A DNA stretch of 63,489 nucleotides from an uncultured Pelagibacteraceae bacterium (GTDB lineage: Bacteria; Pseudomonadota; Alphaproteobacteria; Pelagibacterales; Pelagibacteraceae): the NCBI GenBank assembly GCA_902590285.1, contig CACIWE010000002.1, positions 1 through 63,489 of the forward strand, in the 5' to 3' direction. Within the stretch, counting starts at the first letter, position 1, and every line of letters begins with the position of its first letter. This document shows, piece by piece, positions 55,216 through 63,489 of this stretch. A model generated the notes under the pieces. That model was given only the letters and a program-made list of their open reading frames with translations, was not told the DNA's origin and searched no databases. The position numbers were made by a program, and so were the translations under genes.

Positions 55216-56106
55216 ATGGATTGGGATAAATTAAAAATATTTCACACTGTTGCAGAAGCATCTAGTTTTACAAAAGCTTCAACTATTTTAAATTTAAGTC
55301 AATCCGCTATAAGTCGCCAAATTCAAGCTTTAGAAGGCGATCTAAAGGTCCAACTTTTTGAGAGACATGCAAGAGGTTTAGTTTTAACTGAGAATGGTGA
55401 ATATCTTTATAAATCAGCACATGAAATTATTTCAAAACTGAAAGATGTAGAGTCTAACCTTAGTGGACAGAAAGATAAACTAAATGGAAAACTTACAGTT
55501 ACAACAGTAGTAAGTTTTGGCACGACTTGGCTTACACCAAGAATAAAAGAGTTTATGGATTTACATCCAGATATTGAAATTGAATTAATATTTGATGATA
55601 AAGAACTTGATTTAAGCACCCGAGAGGCTGATGTCGCGATAAGGATGAGAAGACCAAAGCAATTGAATTTAATTCAAAAAAAATTTGTTGATTTTAATTA
55701 TCATATTTACGGATCAAACGATTACTTACAAAAAAATGGATATCCAAAAACTTTAAAAGATTTAGATAAACATAAATTTATAACATACGGAAAAGGAGCC
55801 CCATCTCCAGTTTATAACCCTGACTGGGTTTTAAAACATGGTGTTAAAGATGGAAAAAAAAGAAAATCGATTATGAAAGTTAATAGCGTTTATGGATTAT
55901 TATTAGCAGTACAAAGTGGAGTAGGTTTAGCGGCTTTACCAGATTACATTGCTCATAACGTAAGTAATATAACTAAAGTTTTACCTGAAGAAACTGGTAA
56001 ACCTACCGAAACACATTTTGTTTACCCCGCATCTTTAAAGAATAATGCAAGACTAATGGCTTTCCGAAACTTTATATTTACAAAGGTGAACGAGTGGAAA
56101 TTTTAA
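55216..56106 (+). CDS. LysR family transcriptional regulator
   Basis: MDWDKLKIFHTVAEASSFTKASTILNLSQSAISRQIQALEGDLKVQLFERHARGLVLT. Confidence 0.95.
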   Translation: MDWDKLKIFHTVAEASSFTKASTILNLSQSAISRQIQALEGDLKVQLFERHARGLVLTENGEYLYKSAHEIISKLKDVESNLSGQKDKLNGKLTVTTVVSFGTTWLTPRIKEFMDLHPDIEIELIFDDKELDLSTREADVAIRMRRPKQLNLIQKKFVDFNYHIYGSNDYLQKNGYPKTLKDLDKHKFITYGKGAPSPVYNPDWVLKHGVKDGKKRKSIMKVNSVYGLLLAVQSGVGLAALPDYIAHNVSNITKVLPEETGKPTETHFVYPASLKNNARLMAFRNFIFTKVNEWKF

Positions 56107-57212
56107 TATCTTTTATAATTCCATTTATAATCTTATTAACAATAGTTGTTTTTATACATGAATATGGACACTATTATTTTGCAAAAAAATACGGAGTAGG
56201 TGTTACTGATTTTTCAATAGGTTTTGGAAAAGAAATATTCGGTTTTAATGATAAATCAGGTACCAGATGGAAATTTTGTGCAATACCTTTAGGAGGATAT
56301 GTTAAATTTTTTGGCGATAGAAATGTTTTTAGCCAGGCAGAACAAGAAGAGCTTTTAAAAGAGTATAATGAGGAAGATCGTAAAAAACTTTTTGTTGTTA
56401 AACCCCTTTATCAAAGATCTTTAATCGTCGCAGCAGGACCATTTGCAAACTTTTTATTAGCTATAGTAATTTTTGCTATAATTTATATGTTTGCTGGTAA
56501 GGATTTTACTCCTGCGCAAATTCAAGAGGTTCAGCCTGAAAGTCCAGCTTATACTGCAGGAATTAAATCGGGTGATGTAATACAATCAATTAACAATAGA
56601 GAAGTAAAAAGCATCATGGAGGTTTCAACTTTTATAAATGCTTCATCGTCAAAAACTATTGATATAGAAGTCTTGAGAAATGGCGAAGAATTTATTTTAC
56701 AAGTAAAGCCAAAAATTGTTGAAGGAAAAGACTCATTAGGAAATCAAATTAATAAGAAGATTATTGGAATTAAAGTTGTACCTTTGAATGAAGAGATAAA
56801 TAGGCAACGATTAGGTCCCGCTACAGCTTTATATTATGCTGTTAAAGAAACTTGGTTTGTTATTGACGCTTCATGGGATTTTTTAATTTCTATGTTTAAA
56901 GGGACTGGAGATACTTCTCAATTAGGAGGTCCTATTAAAATTGCTAAAATTACAGGTCAAGTTGCTAAGTTTGGAATTGTCGCTTTCCTAAGTATTATGG
57001 CATATATTTCTATAAGCTTAGGGTTCATAAATCTTTTACCAATACCAATGTTAGATGGTGGACATTTAATGTTTTACGCTTTTGAAAAGGTTTTAGGTCG
57101 TCCTTTAACTCAAAGAACACAAGAAGGTTTTTTCCGAATCGGGTTATTTTTGCTACTTTCTCTAATGTTTTTTACTACGTTTAACGATCTAAAAGATTTA
57201 GGCTTGTTTTAA
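56094..57212 (+). CDS. rseP: Site-2 protease RseP-family zinc metalloprotease, GTG start
   Basis: VFIHEYGHYYFAKKYGVGVTDFSIGFG (HExxH), PDZ region, FINLLPIPMLDGGHLMFY. Confidence 0.93.
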   Translation: MEILISFIIPFIILLTIVVFIHEYGHYYFAKKYGVGVTDFSIGFGKEIFGFNDKSGTRWKFCAIPLGGYVKFFGDRNVFSQAEQEELLKEYNEEDRKKLFVVKPLYQRSLIVAAGPFANFLLAIVIFAIIYMFAGKDFTPAQIQEVQPESPAYTAGIKSGDVIQSINNREVKSIMEVSTFINASSSKTIDIEVLRNGEEFILQVKPKIVEGKDSLGNQINKKIIGIKVVPLNEEINRQRLGPATALYYAVKETWFVIDASWDFLISMFKGTGDTSQLGGPIKIAKITGQVAKFGIVAFLSIMAYISISLGFINLLPIPMLDGGHLMFYAFEKVLGRPLTQRTQEGFFRIGLFLLLSLMFFTTFNDLKDLGLF

Positions 57213-57358
57213 GCCACTTTTATTAGTAAAAAAAGTCAATAAAATCAACACTTTTTGAGGTACAATATATAGTGTTAACATTTACGTGAAACACCAAAAA
57301 AACATTGATTTTATGGGGTTTTTCTGCAGATTAGAAATAACCAAAAAAGGGGCATAAA

Positions 57359-57634
57359 ATGAATAAAAAACAACTAGTAGCGAAAATATCGTCAACTTTG
57401 GGTCAAAGTAAAGCTGATGCTGAAAGAACTTTTGATTCAATCACGACAATCATTTTGGATGCTTTGAAAAATGACGATACTGTAAAGATAGCTGGTTTTG
57501 GTACTTATAAAGTAGCAAAGAGAAAAGCTAGAGTAGGAAGAAATCCTAGAACAGGAGAGTCAATTCAAATCGCTGCGTCACAAAAAGTAAAGTTTTTACC
57601 TGCTAAAAGCTTAAAGGAAATGTTTAATAGATAA
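57359..57634 (+). CDS. hupB: HU family DNA-binding protein
   Basis: MNKKQLVAKISSTLGQSKADAERTFDSI...GFGTYKVAKRKARVGRNPRTGESIQI. Confidence 0.95.
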   Translation: MNKKQLVAKISSTLGQSKADAERTFDSITTIILDALKNDDTVKIAGFGTYKVAKRKARVGRNPRTGESIQIAASQKVKFLPAKSLKEMFNR

Positions 57635-57642
57635 ACGTTTAT

Positions 57643-57677
57643 TTAGCCCTTATTTGATAATTTCAAATAAGGGCTAA
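57643..57677. terminator. Strong hairpin downstream of HU gene, lacking a U-tract
   Basis: TTAGCCCTTATTTG-ATAATTT-CAAATAAGGGCTAA, 14-bp perfect stem; followed by CTACTTGC. Confidence 0.55.
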
Positions 57678-57768
57678 CTACTTGCAAAAACTGCATAGCT
57701 AAAATTAAGACAATTCAATACTCATTTAAATTCATTAATTCTATAAGGCCCTCAACAAGGGAGAACTT

Positions 57769-59061
57769 ATGAAAAAATACATTGGTTACTTTTTAGCAGG
57801 TACAGCCATTTACTTTGGCTTTGCTGGTTTAGGTTATGCCGAGACCACAGTGTCTGCAGAAGTACAATACATATTTAATACTATATTATTTTTGATGTCA
57901 GGTTTCTTGGTCATGTGGATGGCTGCAGGTTTTGCAATGTTAGAGTCAGGTCTAGTAACATCAAAGTCTGTATCAGCAATCTGTGCAAAAAATATAGGTC
58001 TTTATTCAATCGCTGGAGTAATGTTCTGGCTGGTTGGTTACAATTTAGCTTACGGTATTCCAGAAGGTGGATATATCGGTACATTTACACCATGGAGTGA
58101 TGCATCAAAACTTGAGACAGGTTATTCAGATGGATCTGACTGGTTTTTCCAAATGGTGTTCTGTGCCACTACAATGTCAATAGTATCTGGTACGTTAGCT
58201 GAGAGAATTAAGATCTGGCCATTTTTCTTATTTGCCGCAATTTTAACTGGAATAATTTATCCAATTTCAATGGGTTGGCAGTGGGGTGGCGGATGGTTAT
58301 CCGTTGCTGGATTCTCTGATTTTGCTGGTTCTACACTAGTACATGCTGCCGGAGGAGCTGCTGCTTTAGCTGGTGCCATCGTTCTTGGTGCTAGATCAGG
58401 CAGATTCTCAAGTAAAGGAGAAGCTAAGCCTATGGCGCCTTTTGCGGCATCATCAATTCCATTAGCAACTTTAGGAGTATTTATACTTTGGTTAGGTTGG
58501 TTTGGGTTTAACGGTGGATCGCAACTAGCCGCTGGAACACTTGAAGATGTGTCTTCAGTAGCAACAATTTATATCAATACGAACTTAGCTGCAGGAGGCG
58601 GTGTATTAGCTGCCGCAACTGTATCAAGAGTAATCGGTGGTAAAACTGACGTAGTAATGATGCTAAACGGCGCGATAGCTGGATTAGTAGGTATTACGGC
58701 AGAACCATTAACACCAAGTCCGTTAGCTGCAATCTTCATAGGAGCGATAGCAGGAGTATTAATGTACTTCTCAACAAAACTATTGTTCAAAATGAAAATT
58801 GATGACGTGGTAGGTGCCATACCAGCACACTTAGTAGCTGGAGTATGGGGTACATTAGCAGTGCCATTAACAAACGGTGATGTTACTTTCGGAGCACAAT
58901 TCCTAGGTACAATCTCAGTTGTGGTATTCGTATTCATAGTCTCGTTTATTGTTTTCCAAATTATTAAAAATACAGTTGGATTAAGAATAAGCAAAGAAGC
59001 TGAAAGACTAGGAACTGACAAAGCAGAAGTTGGTGTAATAGCTTACGGTATTAGAGACTAA
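57769..59061 (+). CDS. amt: Ammonium transporter (paralog 1)
   Basis: FAMLESGLVTSKSVSAICAKNIG, STLVHAAGGAAALAGA, DDVVGAIPAHLVAGVWGTL. Confidence 0.96.
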   Translation: MKKYIGYFLAGTAIYFGFAGLGYAETTVSAEVQYIFNTILFLMSGFLVMWMAAGFAMLESGLVTSKSVSAICAKNIGLYSIAGVMFWLVGYNLAYGIPEGGYIGTFTPWSDASKLETGYSDGSDWFFQMVFCATTMSIVSGTLAERIKIWPFFLFAAILTGIIYPISMGWQWGGGWLSVAGFSDFAGSTLVHAAGGAAALAGAIVLGARSGRFSSKGEAKPMAPFAASSIPLATLGVFILWLGWFGFNGGSQLAAGTLEDVSSVATIYINTNLAAGGGVLAAATVSRVIGGKTDVVMMLNGAIAGLVGITAEPLTPSPLAAIFIGAIAGVLMYFSTKLLFKMKIDDVVGAIPAHLVAGVWGTLAVPLTNGDVTFGAQFLGTISVVVFVFIVSFIVFQIIKNTVGLRISKEAERLGTDKAEVGVIAYGIRD

Positions 59062-59095
59062 ATAAAATTCCCTCCCTCGTTAGTTGGGAAAAATT

Positions 59096-59134
59096 ATAAG
59101 GCCTGTTTCGGTTCCCCCGTTCAGGCCTTATTTA
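59096..59134 (+). terminator. Terminator after amt 1
   Basis: ATAAGGCCTG...CAGGCCTTATTTATTTT. Confidence 0.8.
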
Positions 59135-59176
59135 TTTTACAAGTCTCGTATGCATTAAATTCATGCTTTAAAACTT

Positions 59177-59192
59177 TATAATTTGATATCAA
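59177..59192 (+). promoter_or_regulatory. -10-like TATAAT immediately followed by palindrome TTGATATCAA upstream of amt 2
   Basis: TATAAT 59177-59182; TTGATATCAA 59183-59192. Confidence 0.35.
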
Positions 59193-59216
59193 GTTTTCAA
59201 AAAAAAAGGGGGAAAC

Positions 59217-60506
59217 ATGAAAAAATTAACTTTCATTTTATTAGGTTGTATTTCTGCTTTATTAATTAGCTCTCAAAGCTTTGCAGAAACTACAATGTCT
59301 CAAGAGGGACAATATATTTTTAACTCACTAGGATTTTATTTAGGCGGAGTGCTAGTTGCTTTCATGGCGGCAGGTTTCTGTATGCTTGAGAGTGGATTGG
59401 TGACAACTAAGAGTGTGTCGACAATTGCAGCGAAAAATATAGGTAAATTCGCTATATGCTCACTCGTATTCTTTTTAGTTGGTTATAATTTAGCTTACGG
59501 GGTGCCTGAAGGCGGTTACGTGGGATCATTTACTATATGGACAGACTCATCTGATGCTGAAACAGGTTATTCAGGTTATTCAGATTGGTTCTTTCAAACG
59601 ATGTTCGTTTGTGCAACAGCTTCAATAGTTTCAGGAGCAGTGGCAGAAAGAATTAAGATCTGGCCGTTCTTCATTTTTGCGGCAATTATGGCGGGAGTCA
59701 TTTATCCAATTTCTATGGGTTGGCAGTGGGGAGGTGGCTGGCTAGCTAGCGGCGGATTCTCCGATTTTGCTGGATCAACTTTAGTTCATGGATGTGGAGG
59801 CGCTGCAGCATTAGCTGGAGTAATAGTCTTGGGTGCTCGAGAAGGAAGATTTGGACGAAAAGGAGAGAAGAAATCTATGCAACCTTTTGCAGCTTCAAGC
59901 ATTCCATTAGTAACTCTAGGAACTTTTTTACTTTGGTTTGGTTGGTTTGGTTTCAATGGTTTTAGTCAACTAGCTATGGGTACGTTTGATGACGTAAATG
60001 CAATTTCTAAAATTGCTGTTAACACTCATTTAGCCGGAGCAGCAGGGACATTCACCGGCGCTGCTTTGACAAGACTAATTGGTGGTAAAACTGATATTGT
60101 TATGATGTTAAACGGAGCATTGGCTGGTCTTGTTGCTATTACTGCAGAGCCTTTAACACCTGGACCAATTACTGCAATGATCATAGGATCAGTAGGAGCA
60201 ATCATAATGTATTTTGGTACAAAAATGTTAGAAAGTTATGGTTTAGATGATGTTGTAGGAGCAATACCTGTACATATGTTTGCTGGAATATTTGGAACAC
60301 TTGTAGTTCCATTAACTAATCCAGATACATCTTTTGGTACTCAATTTATTGGAACTGCCTCTGTATGTATATTTAGCTTTGTCTTGTCTTGGATTACATT
60401 TACTGGCCTTAAATCAACAATAGGGTTAAGAATTAGTAAAGCAGCTGAGAAATTAGGAACTGATAAAGCTGAAGTAGGTGTCACTGCATATTCAATAAGA
60501 GATTAG
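59217..60506 (+). CDS. amt: Ammonium transporter (paralog 2)
   Basis: FCMLESGLVTTKSVSTIAAKNIG, STLVHGCGGAAALAG, DDVVGAIPVHMFAGIFGTL. Confidence 0.96.
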   Translation: MKKLTFILLGCISALLISSQSFAETTMSQEGQYIFNSLGFYLGGVLVAFMAAGFCMLESGLVTTKSVSTIAAKNIGKFAICSLVFFLVGYNLAYGVPEGGYVGSFTIWTDSSDAETGYSGYSDWFFQTMFVCATASIVSGAVAERIKIWPFFIFAAIMAGVIYPISMGWQWGGGWLASGGFSDFAGSTLVHGCGGAAALAGVIVLGAREGRFGRKGEKKSMQPFAASSIPLVTLGTFLLWFGWFGFNGFSQLAMGTFDDVNAISKIAVNTHLAGAAGTFTGAALTRLIGGKTDIVMMLNGALAGLVAITAEPLTPGPITAMIIGSVGAIIMYFGTKMLESYGLDDVVGAIPVHMFAGIFGTLVVPLTNPDTSFGTQFIGTASVCIFSFVLSWITFTGLKSTIGLRISKAAEKLGTDKAEVGVTAYSIRD

Positions 60507-60520
60507 TAAATAATTTAACA

Positions 60521-60548
60521 ATAAAGGCCCGAAAATATGGGCCTTTAT
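60521..60548. terminator. Bidirectional terminator between amt 2 and convergent gene
   Basis: ATAAAGGCCCGAAAATATGGGCCTTTAT. Confidence 0.85.
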
Positions 60549-60552
60549 TCAA

Positions 60553-61116
60553 TCACTCAAGTTCAGTAGCTAAGAGTTTTCCGCTACAAGAAAGACTTTT
60601 TTCTTGTTTAGGATGCAAAATTTTAATTTTAATTTTTGTTTTATTTAAAAGATAATTCTTCATTTCATTATCAAGCGATGAAATATTTAATATTTTATTT
60701 TTTATCTCTTTTGTTAAGCTTTCCTCATTCACTAAATTATTAAAACTTTGAGAAAGAAAAGAGTAACCATATTTATTCATAAAAATTTTATTCCTTACTT
60801 GATTACAATCTCTTAATTTAGGATAATATCTTTTTGAACGATATCTTTCTTTGTCCATAATTGCATTTATAGAAATATCAATACTATCATCATTTTTAAT
60901 TTTTATATCATAAATGATATCTTGATACGCTACACCAAATACCCCGCCACCTTGAAAGACATTTTTTGCATTCTCTTTAAAAAATAATTCATATTTTAAA
61001 ATTACAAAATCTTTAAGTGGGATAAATTTTCCTTGCAAATTCAAATTGTCCGCCTTTACTTTTGTAAAAACTAAAAATAAAAAAAATAATGCTAAAGATT
61101 TATAATTTATTTTCAT
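60553..61116 (-). CDS. Exported protein of unknown function; probable start 61116
   Basis: Signal-peptide-like MKINYKSLALFFLFLVFTKVKADNLNLQGKF. Confidence 0.6.
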   Translation of the reverse strand: MKINYKSLALFFLFLVFTKVKADNLNLQGKFIPLKDFVILKYELFFKENAKNVFQGGGVFGVAYQDIIYDIKIKNDDSIDISINAIMDKERYRSKRYYPKLRDCNQVRNKIFMNKYGYSFLSQSFNNLVNEESLTKEIKNKILNISSLDNEMKNYLLNKTKIKIKILHPKQEKSLSCSGKLLATELE

Positions 61117-62128
61117 CCCACAATTTTTTCCAATTAATATTAGGTGATAAACCGAATACTGAATTAACATTTGTGCAATGCATAGCTAATGAAGGTATTG
61201 GAGAAATACAGATCTCTCTTTTAAAAATATTATGCAATGGAGTTTCAAATGGAGAATGCTCATTTTTACTCATTAATATTAATTCATTCCAATATTTAAT
61301 TATTAAGGACTTGCTTGTTAAGAAGGTCAAAAGAGACTCATTTACCGTTCTCCAGTGATATTTATTTCCTATAAATATTTTTGAGTTTTCTAATTTTTTA
61401 TACAGATAAGGATAATCAATCGGACAAATAAATAGATCGTTTCCTATTTCAGTGGAAATCTTCTCATAGGAACTAATCATCTCAAAAATACTATCACTTT
61501 TGTGAATATAATCGTCTTCAACAAAATATACCAAATCATCACTTTTTTCTTTAGCTAGATTAAAAGATGAGTTTATACTTGCCATTGTAGCTCTCATATT
61601 TTTTTCAATAGATGGATTATTTTTATTTATAGTTTTTATCTCATTAAATTTCGGCAAATCTAAATTTACTATTTCATATTCAATTTTTGAATTATCTAAT
61701 TTATTGCTAATCATTCTTAGATCATTTTCTTTGGAGTTATAATCAATAATAAATATTTTAATTTTTATTGTTTTAAGCTCTTCTGAATTTTTTTTAAGGC
61801 TATTAATTATTGAGTTAATAGTACGAAACGTATACTCGGATTTATTTTTTTCAAAAACTCTTTTTTTATTTTGTGTAACTAAATTTACAGATGTACAAGT
61901 TTTAATTATAATATCTAATGATTTAACTATGCGTTTAATTTTTGTTTCTCCTAAAGATAAAGATATGTTATTTTTTCCCAGATTTGAGAGGTTTTCATTA
62001 GCTGATTTTTCTAAGGTAGGTAAATATAAATTTGATTGGTCAATCAATTCAAAACCAATCATACGACAAAGTTTTATAAAAATCTTTTTAAAGAAATTAG
62101 TTTTGTAAGTATTTTTAATTTTTTTCAT
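61100..62128 (-). CDS. Glycosyltransferase-like protein
   Basis: IIIKTCTSVNLVTQNKKRVFEKNKSEYTFRTINSIINSL...DDLVYFVEDDYIHKSDSIFEM. Confidence 0.65.
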   Translation of the reverse strand: MKKIKNTYKTNFFKKIFIKLCRMIGFELIDQSNLYLPTLEKSANENLSNLGKNNISLSLGETKIKRIVKSLDIIIKTCTSVNLVTQNKKRVFEKNKSEYTFRTINSIINSLKKNSEELKTIKIKIFIIDYNSKENDLRMISNKLDNSKIEYEIVNLDLPKFNEIKTINKNNPSIEKNMRATMASINSSFNLAKEKSDDLVYFVEDDYIHKSDSIFEMISSYEKISTEIGNDLFICPIDYPYLYKKLENSKIFIGNKYHWRTVNESLLTFLTSKSLIIKYWNELILMSKNEHSPFETPLHNIFKREICISPIPSLAMHCTNVNSVFGLSPNINWKKLWDENKL

Positions 62129-62166
62129 TGTACTTAAACGTATATATTAGTTTATAATGCACTTCT

Positions 62167-62565
62167 ATGACCATTAAATCTTCTCAAAATTTAGTAGAAG
62201 AAGCTCTTAAAAGTATTGAAACTTTGAAATCTAAAGAAGTTAAAACTCTTTATGACAATGAAGAAATTACCTTAATAGACGTGAGGGATATAAGGGAATT
62301 ATGGAAAGAGGGTACGATTGAAAATTCAAAACATATTCCAAGAGGAATGCTTGAGTTTTGGCTAGATCCTGAAAGTTCATATTTTAAAGCAAATAAAATT
62401 AAGGACACTAAAAAAATGGTTTTATTTTGTGCTTTAGGATGGAGGTCTGCATTAGCAACAAAATCTCTTGTTGAAATGGGATTTAAAAATGTTGCTCATG
62501 TTGATGGAGGTTTTGATGCGCTAAAAAAAAGTGGATTAAAGGTTGTCACAAAAGAAAAAAAATAA
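62167..62565 (+). CDS. Rhodanese-like domain protein
   Basis: EITLIDVRDIRELWKEGTIENSKHIPRGMLEFWLDPES...LFCALGWRSALA. Confidence 0.93.
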   Translation: MTIKSSQNLVEEALKSIETLKSKEVKTLYDNEEITLIDVRDIRELWKEGTIENSKHIPRGMLEFWLDPESSYFKANKIKDTKKMVLFCALGWRSALATKSLVEMGFKNVAHVDGGFDALKKSGLKVVTKEKK

Positions 62566-62566
62566 G

Positions 62567-63154
62567 TTATTTTTTTGCCTCATTTAAAACAAACTCAATT
62601 CTATCTTGGCCCCAAAAAATCTTATTATTAACAACAAAAGTCGGAGCTCCGAAAATGCCTTTTGTATAAGCATCACTGGTTTTTTTTCTTAGAGAGTCCT
62701 TTATTAAAGACGATGAGGATCTTAATGTAAAAGTTTTTGGATTAACATTTAAATTCTTCAGTACTTTTTGAATAATTATTTCGTCATTCATATTTAAACC
62801 ATCTTGCCATATTGTATTAAAAATACTATCGATATAGTAATTTTTTATATTGTCTTCTTCTGCAACTAATACTCCACGCATAAGGCCTAAACTACGTATT
62901 GGAAAATATGAATTAAATTTAAACCTTATATTGTTTTTTTCAGCAATGAGTTTACAGTCCTTAATCATGTGCCTTGCCTTAGCTGGAATGAAGGCTGGGG
63001 CTTTTATTCCATGTAAGTTATGTAAACCACCTAATAATATCGGATTATATTTTATCTTTATTCCTTCTCTATTTTCAATTTTTCTTAGCTCTTTATGAGC
63101 AAGAAAAGAATATGGACTGACAAAATCGAAATAAAATTCAAAAGGTTTAATCAT
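62567..63154 (-). CDS. 2-hydroxychromene-2-carboxylate isomerase/DsbA-like oxidoreductase; probable start 63154
   Basis: FEFYFDFVSPYSFLAHKEL, FGAPTFVVNNKIFWGQDRIEFV. Confidence 0.9.
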   Translation of the reverse strand: MIKPFEFYFDFVSPYSFLAHKELRKIENREGIKIKYNPILLGGLHNLHGIKAPAFIPAKARHMIKDCKLIAEKNNIRFKFNSYFPIRSLGLMRGVLVAEEDNIKNYYIDSIFNTIWQDGLNMNDEIIIQKVLKNLNVNPKTFTLRSSSSLIKDSLRKKTSDAYTKGIFGAPTFVVNNKIFWGQDRIEFVLNEAKK

Positions 63155-63489
63155 CAAAGCTAACTTTTTTGGCAAAGAATATTCTTATAAACCAATAAAT
63201 AACCAATCCAATTGGGCCAGTAAAATACGTCAAAACTAAAGAGGGAATGGTAATAATTTTTGGAATTAGATATTTTTTACTATCTCTTACAATCCAAGCG
63301 CCGGCAAATAAGCTTATAGCTAAAAAATGAAGCCAAAAAATTAATAATAAAACTTCATTAGCAAACATAGAATATAAACCATCCAAACCAGTATATAGTT
63401 CAAAACCATCAAGAATATTTCCCTCCAAAAAAATTATATAACTTAAATATGCGTAACCAGAGCCTAGCAGCAACGGAACAATTATAGAT
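63147..63489 (-). CDS. ABA4-like (DUF4281) membrane protein, truncated at window edge
   Basis: DGLYSMFANEVLLLIFWLHFLAISLFAGAWIVRDSKKYLIPKIITIPSLVLTYFTGPIGLVIYWFIR. Confidence 0.78.
   Translation of the reverse strand, partial: SIIVPLLLGSGYAYLSYIIFLEGNILDGFELYTGLDGLYSMFANEVLLLIFWLHFLAISLFAGAWIVRDSKKYLIPKIITIPSLVLTYFTGPIGLVIYWFIRIFFAKKVSFDD

Noticed and set aside
15473-57258. Shared TAAAATCAACA(T/C)TTTTTGA upstream of the OMP gene and of HU
   Set aside because: Low-complexity AT-rich match that could easily arise by chance in a sequence this AT-rich; spacing to the genes differs.
58569-59021. 150-aa antisense ORF inside amt
   Set aside because: Thr/Pro-rich shadow of the conserved Amt coding frame; no family motif recognised.
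1-63489. CRISPR arrays, transposons, integrases, tRNA or rRNA genes, toxin-antitoxin or phage-defence loci
   Set aside because: Read-through of intergenic regions and ORFs showed no repeat-spacer arrays, recognisable mobile-element proteins or RNA cloverleafs; a covariance-model/tRNA scan would be needed to exclude small RNAs formally.

Overview
This AT-rich, extremely compact window is consistent with a SAR11/Pelagibacterales-type alphaproteobacterial chromosome, judged from gene content and style only; no search was run. It is mostly housekeeping and transport: two complete Liv-type amino-acid ABC systems (one fused to azlCD), a tripartite tricarboxylate transporter (tctCBA) next to a clear GlaH/CsiD-type glutarate 2-hydroxylase, acnA-prpD, a tandem glycine riboswitch with gcvT-gcvH-gcvP, two tandem ammonium transporters, HU, folE, hisI, cysE, msrA and msrB. 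A long light/oxidative-damage neighbourhood (about 38.9-51.5 kb) holds an FAD amine-oxidase/DUF1365/CFA-synthase/DUF3833 lipid cassette, SodB, TspO, MsrA, two atypical photolyase-family proteins, a DCC thiol protein and a DUF2256 zinc-finger gene that the ORF track misses. I saw no CRISPR array, rRNA, tRNA, integrase, transposase or phage block. The observations I rate highest are: (1) a stereotyped promoter + initially transcribed TTAATTAATTAATTAA leader + GGGAAATAATATG cassette before three periplasmic binding-protein genes, with a related palindromic version before an outer-membrane protein; (2) the glaH-tctCBA locus as a putative glutarate/dicarboxylate uptake system with a structured leader; (3) the lipid/photolyase cluster, with one photolyase lacking its N-terminal antenna domain and another lacking two FeS-ligand cysteines; (4) five convergent gene pairs that share a palindromic TTAA as their two stop codons.
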